A stretch of DNA of 34,649 nt from an uncultured Gemmatimonadota bacterium (GTDB lineage: Bacteria > Gemmatimonadota > Gemmatimonadetes > Gemmatimonadales > Gemmatimonadaceae), in NCBI GenBank assembly GCA_903900795.1, contig CAIUOO010000117.1:1-34649 (forward strand), read 5' to 3'. Below the pieces are notes generated by a model. That model saw only the letters and a list, made by a program, of their open reading frames with translations, was not told the DNA's origin and did no database searches. Both the position numbers and the translations under genes were made by a program. Below, piece by piece: positions 28,501 through 34,649 of this stretch (within the stretch, counting starts at the first letter, position 1; each line of letters begins with the position of its first letter).

Positions 28501-28826
28501 GGTTCCAGTCGGCCGATGGACCGCCGCTGTTCCTGATCAGCCTCAAGGCGGGCGGACACGGGCTCAACCTCACGGCCGCCGAGTACGTGTATCTGCTCGA
28601 TCCGTGGTGGAATCCGGCCGTCGAAGCGCAGGCGATCGACCGGGCACATCGTATTGGCCAGACCAATCAGGTCATCGCCACGCGCGTCGTGGCCCGCGAT
28701 ACGATCGAGTCAAAGATTCTCGAGCTGCAGGCCAGCAAGCGGGCGCTGGCTGACGCCATTCTCAGCGAGGACAAGGGCGGACTCGCAGGCGTCGGGCGTG
28801 AGGAGCTGCAGTTGCTGCTGGGGTAA
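25554..28826 (+). CDS. SNF2-family DEAD/DEAH helicase with N-terminal SWIM zinc finger
   Basis: SWIM-type [115 protein letters not shown]. Confidence 0.95.
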   Translation: [1090 protein letters not shown]

Positions 28827-28860
28827 CGGCGAAGTACGGGGTGCTGTCGGACGGGTTGCC

Positions 28861-28947
28861 GTGAGTATCGAGTGGTGAGTTCACGTTTGGAGTCGCAAGT
28901 TTTTTCCACTCAGAACTCCAGACTTCAACTCACCACTCAGTACTCAC
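28861..28947. repeat. Long imperfect palindrome in convergent intergenic region
   Basis: GTGAGTATCGAGTGGTGAGTT (28861-28881) versus AACTCACCACTCAGTACTCAC (28927-28947): 19 of 21 positions complementary, with a GAGT/ACTC-rich interior. Confidence 0.85.
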
Positions 28948-28959
28948 GTGACGGCCAGT

Positions 28960-30276
28960 TCAGCGCTTCGATCCGGCGGCCGCCTTCTCCACCGCTGCCA
29001 TCACCCGCAGCAAATTCCCGCCCCAGATCTTCTCGATCTCGCTCTTCGAGTAGCCGCGCCGTACGAGTTCCGCCGTGACGTTCAACGATTCCGACGCGTT
29101 GCGCCAGCCGTCCACGCCGCCGCCGCCGTCGAAGTCGGAGCTGATGCCGACGTGGTCAATGCCGATGAGTTTCGCCACATAATCAATGTGGTTCACGAAG
29201 TCCTTCACGTTCGCCGGTGGATCTGACGGATAGCGCCGTGCCGTGATGTCTTCCTGCTTCGCGAGATACGCGTTGCGCTTCTCGTCAGCGAGCGCCTGAA
29301 TCTGCGCCTGCTGTTCGCGGCGATCGGTGGCGGTGATGCCGAACTCGGCGCGCAGATCGGTCATCGCGGCGGCGCGCGCCTGTTCACGCGGCAGGTCGCG
29401 GGTGGGGTCGCACTTCACGTACGCGTTGAATGCCACGAGCTGAATCACGCCGCCGTTTCTCTTGAGCGCGGTGAGTTGCTCGTCGTCCATGTTGCGGCTG
29501 TGATTGCAGATCGCGCGCACGCCCGAATGCGACGCGATGATCGGCGCCTTCGAGATGGCGATGGTCTGCAGCATCGACTGTTTCGATGGGTGCGATACGT
29601 CGATCATCATGCCGAGCCGATTCATTTCCACGATGACTTGCTTGCCAAGCGGGCTCAGACCGTTGTGCATCCACACACCGTCGCGTTCGCCGGTGTTGGA
29701 GTCGGAGAGCTGGCTGTGTCCGTTGTGCGCCAGCGACATGTAGCGACCGCCGCGATCGAAGAATTTCTTGACGTTCGTGAGGTCGGCGCCAATCGGAAAA
29801 CCGTTTTCGACACCGATGAAGATCACGCGCTTTCCCGCCGCATGAATGCGACGTGCATCGGCGGCGGTGTAGGCGATTTCCGAGCGGGTTGGGGCGAGCT
29901 CTTCGGTGAGACGGTGAATCGCGTCGAACTTCTCCAGCGCCTGCGCATTGGCGCTGGCGAACGCGGCGTCGTCGAGCTTTGGTGATTGTCCTACGTACAC
30001 CACCAGAAACGCCCCGCCGAGTCCGCCTTCTTCCATCTTGGTCAGGTCGACCTGCGTACGTGGCAGTTTCTGGGTGTAGTTCGGGCCGCTGACGGTGAAG
30101 TTGGCCGGCGCGATATCCACGTGGGTGTCGATGGACAGCACGGCGGCGTGGATGGCCTTTGCGTTGGCCGTCACGGCGGCTTCATCGGTAACCGGCTTGC
30201 GGCCCTGCGCGGTCAGCAGGGCCGGTGCGGCGACGCATGCAATGGCGGCATACCGCAGAGTGTTCGAGATCGGCAT
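28960..30276 (-). CDS. Membrane dipeptidase (peptidase family M19), secreted
   Basis: N-terminal signal MPISNTLRYAAIACVAAPALLTAQ; IDTHVDI, YMSLAHNGHSQLSDS, GMMIDVSHPSKQSMLQTIAISKAPIIASHSGVRAICNHSRNMDDEQL, IDHVGISSDFDGGGGV. Confidence 0.95.
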   Translation of the reverse strand: MPISNTLRYAAIACVAAPALLTAQGRKPVTDEAAVTANAKAIHAAVLSIDTHVDIAPANFTVSGPNYTQKLPRTQVDLTKMEEGGLGGAFLVVYVGQSPKLDDAAFASANAQALEKFDAIHRLTEELAPTRSEIAYTAADARRIHAAGKRVIFIGVENGFPIGADLTNVKKFFDRGGRYMSLAHNGHSQLSDSNTGERDGVWMHNGLSPLGKQVIVEMNRLGMMIDVSHPSKQSMLQTIAISKAPIIASHSGVRAICNHSRNMDDEQLTALKRNGGVIQLVAFNAYVKCDPTRDLPREQARAAAMTDLRAEFGITATDRREQQAQIQALADEKRNAYLAKQEDITARRYPSDPPANVKDFVNHIDYVAKLIGIDHVGISSDFDGGGGVDGWRNASESLNVTAELVRRGYSKSEIEKIWGGNLLRVMAAVEKAAAGSKR

Positions 30277-30375
30277 AGTCTGAGTATCTGAGGGGACTGC
30301 GGGGTGTAACGTGAACCGTTGCTACTAGAGTCTACGCTCGACCAGACCGACCCGCTGGTTCGGTACATGGGGCGC

Positions 30376-30589
30376 GCGAACCGCTACCGCGAACCGTTAC
30401 GCGAAGGGCTACTGCGAACGGCTACTGCGAACAGCCAGAACACGGAGACCACGGATTCTCACAGAACCAACACGGATAAGCCAACGGCGCTTTTGGCTTA
30501 TCCGTGGTCGTTTCGGTGTGATCCGTGGTCTCCGTGTTCTGGCTGTTCGCAGTGGTCGTTATTTGTGGCCGTTATTTGTGGCCGTTTGG
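30376..30589. repeat. Composite palindromic repeat, copy B: 108-bp core (30435-30542) with inverted 13-bp tandem flanks
   Basis: Perfect 32-nt outer arms 30425-30456/30521-30552; perfect 14-nt inner arms 30471-30484/30493-30506; left tandem units GCGAACnGCTACT 30376-30434; right units (T/A)GTGG(C/T)CGTTATT 30551-30589. Confidence 0.9.
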
Positions 30590-30642
30590 AGCCGCCGGTT
30601 CGCATGCGCTCGTCGAGGGTATCCCCGAGGGAATTGCACACG

Positions 30643-31566
30643 TCATCCCACGCGCCGCGCTCCTCGCTGTCCCGTCACTGCTAACACCACCAGCGTGAGC
30701 ACGTAGGGGATGGCGAGGAACAGCTGGTACGGAATGCCGGTCCACCCCATCGATTGGAAGAGCGTCTGAAGCGAGGTCGCGGCTCCGAATAGCAAGGCTG
30801 CGGCGGCGACGCCAAGCGGGCGCCACCGTCCCAACACTACGATCGCAATCGCGATAAAGCCGCGTCCGGCGGACATCCCCTCTGCGAACGTGCCCGCCTG
30901 CGCCAGCACCAATGTGGCACCGGCGAGGCCGGCCATCGCGCCGGCAAACAGCACCGCGTACAGCTGCGTTCGTCGTGGCGATATCCCCGCCGCAATGGCC
31001 GCCGGTGGGTATTCGCCGACGGCCCGCAGCGCCAGCCCGGCATGGGTTCGTTGCATCCACCATGCGAGCAGCGGCGCGATCAGGTACAGCGCGTAGGTCA
31101 CCAACGGCTGCGCAAAGAAGGCGCGACCGATCACAGGCAACGCCGAGAGTACGGGGATGGCGTGCGTGGCTGCCGTTGGGGTGGTGAGCGCCACGCCGCC
31201 CGATCCGTATACCGTGCGATACACGGTGCCCGTGAGCCCAAGCGCGAACAGTGTGATCGCCGTGCCGGTGATGATCTGGTCGGCGCGCAGCCCCACCGCG
31301 AACAGGGCGAAGAGCGCGGCGACCACCAGGCCCGTCACGGCGCCGGCCACAAAGCCTCCACCCACCCCGATCGCTCCGGCCGCGATCGTCGCACTGAGCG
31401 CCCCTGCGATGATCGAACCCTCGAGTCCGATGTTGATCACACCGGCCCGTTCGCTCACGCTCTCGCCCAGCGCCGCATACGCCAGTGGCGTCGCGGTGCG
31501 CACCGTCGCCTCTAGCAATCCAGCAGCGACGGCCAGCGCGCCCACGCTCACGGACACGTCTGGCAT
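30643..31566 (-). CDS. ABC transporter permease (BMP/simple sugar-nucleoside type, YufQ-like)
   Basis: LEATVRTATPLAYAALGESVSERAGVINIGLEGSIIAGA..., typical of the second permease of BMP-family importers. Confidence 0.92.
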   Translation of the reverse strand: MPDVSVSVGALAVAAGLLEATVRTATPLAYAALGESVSERAGVINIGLEGSIIAGALSATIAAGAIGVGGGFVAGAVTGLVVAALFALFAVGLRADQIITGTAITLFALGLTGTVYRTVYGSGGVALTTPTAATHAIPVLSALPVIGRAFFAQPLVTYALYLIAPLLAWWMQRTHAGLALRAVGEYPPAAIAAGISPRRTQLYAVLFAGAMAGLAGATLVLAQAGTFAEGMSAGRGFIAIAIVVLGRWRPLGVAAAALLFGAATSLQTLFQSMGWTGIPYQLFLAIPYVLTLVVLAVTGQRGARRVG

Positions 31567-32612
31567 CAGGTGCCCGTCTCGTCAGCGCGTGATGGCCGCC
31601 AACGGTCGGCCGCCAACACCAGCAGAATCAGCAGCGCCTCCACCACCGACACCACCACACTTGGCACGCCGGCATCGCGCTGCATCGCGTTCGCCCCTGC
31701 TTCGAGCGCGCCGAACAGGAGGGCCGTGGCCAATACGCCCAGGGGATGCAATCGCGCCAGCAAGGCCACCGCGATCGCCGTGTAACCGTAGCCGGGCGAG
31801 AAGTTCTCATATAACGCGTAGGTGATGCCGGTGTATTCCACCGCGCCTGCCAATCCCGCCAGCAACCCGCTCACGAGGAACGCGCCGAACATCGTGCGCG
31901 GGACGTCGATGCCACCGGCACTGGCCGCCGCGGTTGGGGTGGCACCCACGGCGCGCAACCGAAACCCGCTGGCCGTACTGCGCAGCCACCACCATACCGC
32001 GATCGCCACCAACACCACGACCAGCACGCCGGCGTGCAAACGCGTGCCCTCGAGCAGCACCGGCATTTGCAACTCGGGAGCGAGCGTCACCGACTGCGGA
32101 TTCACGCGTGTGGGTTCCTGCAACGGACCACGCACCAGCCAGCCGGTGAGATATTGCGCGACAAAATTCAGCATGATGGTACTGATGACTTCCAGTACAC
32201 CGAATCGCACTCGCAACGTACCCGCGATCGCGGCCCACAAACCCCCGGCCAGCGCTCCCGCCACTAACATCACGGGGATGCCGATGAACCACGGCATACC
32301 ACCAACTGTGCCGCTGATCGCCGTGGCCGCCGCCGCACCTACCAGCAGCTGTCCCTCGGCGCCGATGTTGAGAATGCCAGCACGGAACGCTACCGCCACC
32401 GCGAGGCCGGCCAGCGCCAACGGCACCATGCGTACGATCGTGGCCGACGTGATCGCGTAATACGATCCGAATGCCCCGCGCACCATGGCCGACAAGGCGG
32501 GCATGACTTCGTGTCCCGTCGCGATCAATAGCACGGCCAGCATCGCGATCGCGATCGCCAGTAGGACCAAGACGCGAGCCGTCGTGGCAGTGAACGAGCG
32601 CAGGGCTGTCAT
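31566..32612 (-). CDS. ABC transporter permease (BMP/simple sugar-nucleoside type, YufP-like)
   Basis: ATIVRMVPLALAGLAVAVAFRAGILNIGAEGQLLVGA..., FGVLEVISTIMLNFVAQYL, YGYTAIAVALLARLHPLGVLATALLFGALEAGANAMQ. Confidence 0.92.
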   Translation of the reverse strand: MTALRSFTATTARVLVLLAIAIAMLAVLLIATGHEVMPALSAMVRGAFGSYYAITSATIVRMVPLALAGLAVAVAFRAGILNIGAEGQLLVGAAAATAISGTVGGMPWFIGIPVMLVAGALAGGLWAAIAGTLRVRFGVLEVISTIMLNFVAQYLTGWLVRGPLQEPTRVNPQSVTLAPELQMPVLLEGTRLHAGVLVVVLVAIAVWWWLRSTASGFRLRAVGATPTAAASAGGIDVPRTMFGAFLVSGLLAGLAGAVEYTGITYALYENFSPGYGYTAIAVALLARLHPLGVLATALLFGALEAGANAMQRDAGVPSVVVSVVEALLILLVLAADRWRPSRADETGT

Positions 32613-34159
32613 GCGTCTGGTCCGGACGCCATTCCGTCGTTGACACCGGTGGCGCCACTCAACATGGCGCGACCGAGTGCGTCGCGATCTTTCACGCTCT
32701 CGATCACGGTTCCTTCGTGCATCGCGAACACACGATCGGCCAACAGCACCACTTCATCGAGATCGCTGCTGTACACCACCACGGCCATCCCGGCGTCGCG
32801 CGCCACCCGCAGCGCCCGATGTACGGCCTCGGTGGCCACGAAGTCCAAACCACGTGATGGATTCTCGACCACCAGCGCTTCGCGGGCCGCTTCGAGTTCA
32901 CGACCCAGGACGAGCTTTTGTTGGTTGCCGCCGGAGAGCGTTCTCGCCACGGTCTCGGTGCCTGATGCACGCACGTCGTATCGGTGCAGTAAGGCCGATG
33001 TGCGCGCACGAACGTGGTTCCAGTCTATCAGGCCGCGTCGTGCGCCGGCGCCGTGTAAAGCAGTGTTCTCGAAGAGAGGTGCATCGAGCAGCAATGCATC
33101 ACGATGGCGATCTTCCGGCACGAAGCCCACGCGCTCGGGAATGGCGCGGCGACCCGAGGTCGGCGAGAGGCGTCCGGCCAGCACGCGTAACAGTTCGCGT
33201 TGCCCCGCACCTTCCACCCCGCCGATGCCGACGATCTCCCCGGCACGCACCTGCAGCGTGGCCGATCGCACCCGCTCTACGCCGTTGGTATCGCGCACCG
33301 AGACCCCATCGAGCGCGAGCACGGTCGGTCGAGCGGAGGGGCGTGCGGTGGCCAGCGCCTCGGGCGCCACCTCGCGAACCGCTAACTCCACGGGGTCGCT
33401 GACAGTGTGCACATCGGCCGTCCGCATCGTGGCACCGCCCAGCATCGCATCTGCCACCCGCGCCTGATCGGTGTCGCGCGTCGGCGTGGTCAGCACGGTA
33501 CGTCCGCGGTGCAGTACCGTGAGGTCGTCGGCCACCGCGAGTGCGTCGCGCAGCTTGTGCGTGATGAGCACCACCGCGTTGCCGGCATCCGCATACCGGC
33601 GAATCCAGCGCAGCAACTCTGCGGCCTCGGCCGGCGCCAACACCGCGGTCGGTTCGTCGAGAATGAGCAGCGTCACGTCGCGCGCGAGCGCCTTCACGAT
33701 TTCGCAGCGCTGCTGCGCCCCTATGGGCAAGTCTTCCACGTGGGCGTTCGGGTCGAGGACGAGTCCTGCCCGTGCGGCTACGTCGCGCACGCGCTCCGCC
33801 GCCCGCTGTGGAGCAAACCCGCCATGACCACCGAGTGCGATGTTCTCGGCCACGGTCATGCTGGGCACTAGCGTGAAGTGCTGGTGGACCATGCCGATAC
33901 CATGGGCCAATGCGTCCGCTGGGGATCGCATCGTGATCGGCGCCCCGCGCCAGTGCATCACGCCATGCTGGGCGCGCAATAGTCCGAACACCACGCGCAT
34001 GAGGGTGGTCTTGCCGGCACCGTTTTCACCGAGTAGGGCGTGCACACTGCCGGCGCGGACTTGCAGCGAGGCGCCATCGAGCGCGCGCACGTGTCCGAAC
34101 GTGTGCGCAATGCCGTCGAGCGAGAGCAGCATGGCGCCCGTCGGCGCAGCCGTCACCAT
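32609..34159 (-). CDS. ABC transporter ATP-binding protein, two nucleotide-binding domains (YufO-like)
   Basis: GENGAGKTTLMRVVFG, LPIGAQQRCEIVKALARDVTLLILDEPTAVLAP, second domain GIGGVEGAGQRELLRVLAG, LSGGNQQKLVLGRELE. 4-bp overlap with the permease gene. Confidence 0.95.
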   Translation of the reverse strand: MVTAAPTGAMLLSLDGIAHTFGHVRALDGASLQVRAGSVHALLGENGAGKTTLMRVVFGLLRAQHGVMHWRGAPITMRSPADALAHGIGMVHQHFTLVPSMTVAENIALGGHGGFAPQRAAERVRDVAARAGLVLDPNAHVEDLPIGAQQRCEIVKALARDVTLLILDEPTAVLAPAEAAELLRWIRRYADAGNAVVLITHKLRDALAVADDLTVLHRGRTVLTTPTRDTDQARVADAMLGGATMRTADVHTVSDPVELAVREVAPEALATARPSARPTVLALDGVSVRDTNGVERVRSATLQVRAGEIVGIGGVEGAGQRELLRVLAGRLSPTSGRRAIPERVGFVPEDRHRDALLLDAPLFENTALHGAGARRGLIDWNHVRARTSALLHRYDVRASGTETVARTLSGGNQQKLVLGRELEAAREALVVENPSRGLDFVATEAVHRALRVARDAGMAVVVYSSDLDEVVLLADRVFAMHEGTVIESVKDRDALGRAMLSGATGVNDGMASGPDA

Positions 34160-34186
34160 CGCGAGGGGGTCACGATCCCGTTGGGA

Positions 34187-34649
34187 TCACGATCCCGTGG
34201 GGAGGTGCAGGAACGTCCACGGGAGTCCGAATCGCGTTTCGAGGAATGCACCGAGCGCCTGCACGCCAAGCGTCTCCGTGGCATAGTGCCCGGCGTACAC
34301 CACGCAGAGGTCATGCTCCATGGCATCGACCGTCGTGTGGTGCGGTCCCTCACCTACGATGAGGGTATCCACGCCGAGATCGCGGGCTTCGCGCAACGTT
34401 TCGGTCGATGCGCCGCCTCCGGTGCAGATGGCCCATCGATGCGTACGTCGGCCCTGCGCCGGAATCGAGGTGCGTACCGTGCCGCCGTAGCGGGCCGAGA
34501 AGGCGATTATGCGGCTGAGCAGTTCGTCGGTTGGCTCGTTGGCCGTGCCCGTGACGCCGATGTCCACCGACTTGAAACGCGCGAAGCCACCATCGGGCGC
34601 AAGTCCCAAGGCTTGAGCCAATCGCACGTTGTTCCCGTACTCGGCGTGG
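34187..34649 (-). CDS. Nif3-like dinuclear metal center hexameric protein (partial; N-terminus beyond window)
   Basis: HAEYGNNVRLAQALGLAPDGG...RWAICTGGGASTETLREARDLGVDTLIVGEGPHHTTVDAMEHDLCVVYAGHYATETLGVQALGAFLETRFGLPWTFLHLPTGS; matches the Nif3/YbgI C-terminal pattern. Confidence 0.85.
   Translation of the reverse strand, partial: HAEYGNNVRLAQALGLAPDGGFARFKSVDIGVTGTANEPTDELLSRIIAFSARYGGTVRTSIPAQGRRTHRWAICTGGGASTETLREARDLGVDTLIVGEGPHHTTVDAMEHDLCVVYAGHYATETLGVQALGAFLETRFGLPWTFLHLPTGS

Noticed and set aside
30376-30589. CRISPR array interpretation of the 13-bp tandem units
   Set aside because: Units are directly contiguous with no spacers and are only 12-13 bp; no cas genes nearby.
1-34649. 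tRNA genes, prophage, toxin-antitoxin or defence island
   Set aside because: No convincing tRNA cloverleaf, integrase, phage structural gene, restriction/methylase or TA pair was recognised in any frame.

Overview
This window looks like a high-GC chromosomal oriC neighbourhood; the gene repertoire reminds me of Gemmatimonadota, but the taxonomy is inference only. The replication-initiation block reads leftward as rpmH-rnpA-yidD-yidC-mnmE and rightward as dnaA-dnaN. Around it are upp, a LOG-family gene (partial), an HExxH putative peptidase, rnpB (RNase P RNA, minus strand), an AraC-type regulator, pyrE, a Ser/Thr protein kinase, a GWxTD-domain lipoprotein coupled to polA, a type IV pilin-like gene, a PlsC-like acyltransferase, a UMF1/Atg22-like MFS transporter, tex, a SWIM+SNF2 helicase, an M19 dipeptidase, a BMP-type (nucleoside/sugar) ABC transporter and a partial Nif3-family gene. 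Most of this is ordinary housekeeping. The most interesting non-coding structure is a dispersed composite palindrome present twice (about 2230-2426 and 30376-30589). Each copy has a 108-bp core; copy B has perfect 32-nt outer arms and perfect 14-nt inner arms. Both copies are flanked by 12-13-bp tandem repeats that run in opposite orientation on the two sides. A different large palindrome lies at 28861-28947, and a double TGATGCATCA hairpin at 20587-20620. rnpA and pyrE both lack a usual start codon at the position their conserved N-termini require. A possible 50-aa ORF below the supplied ORF cutoff ends convergently against upp. No CRISPR array, tRNA, transposase or defence system was recognised.
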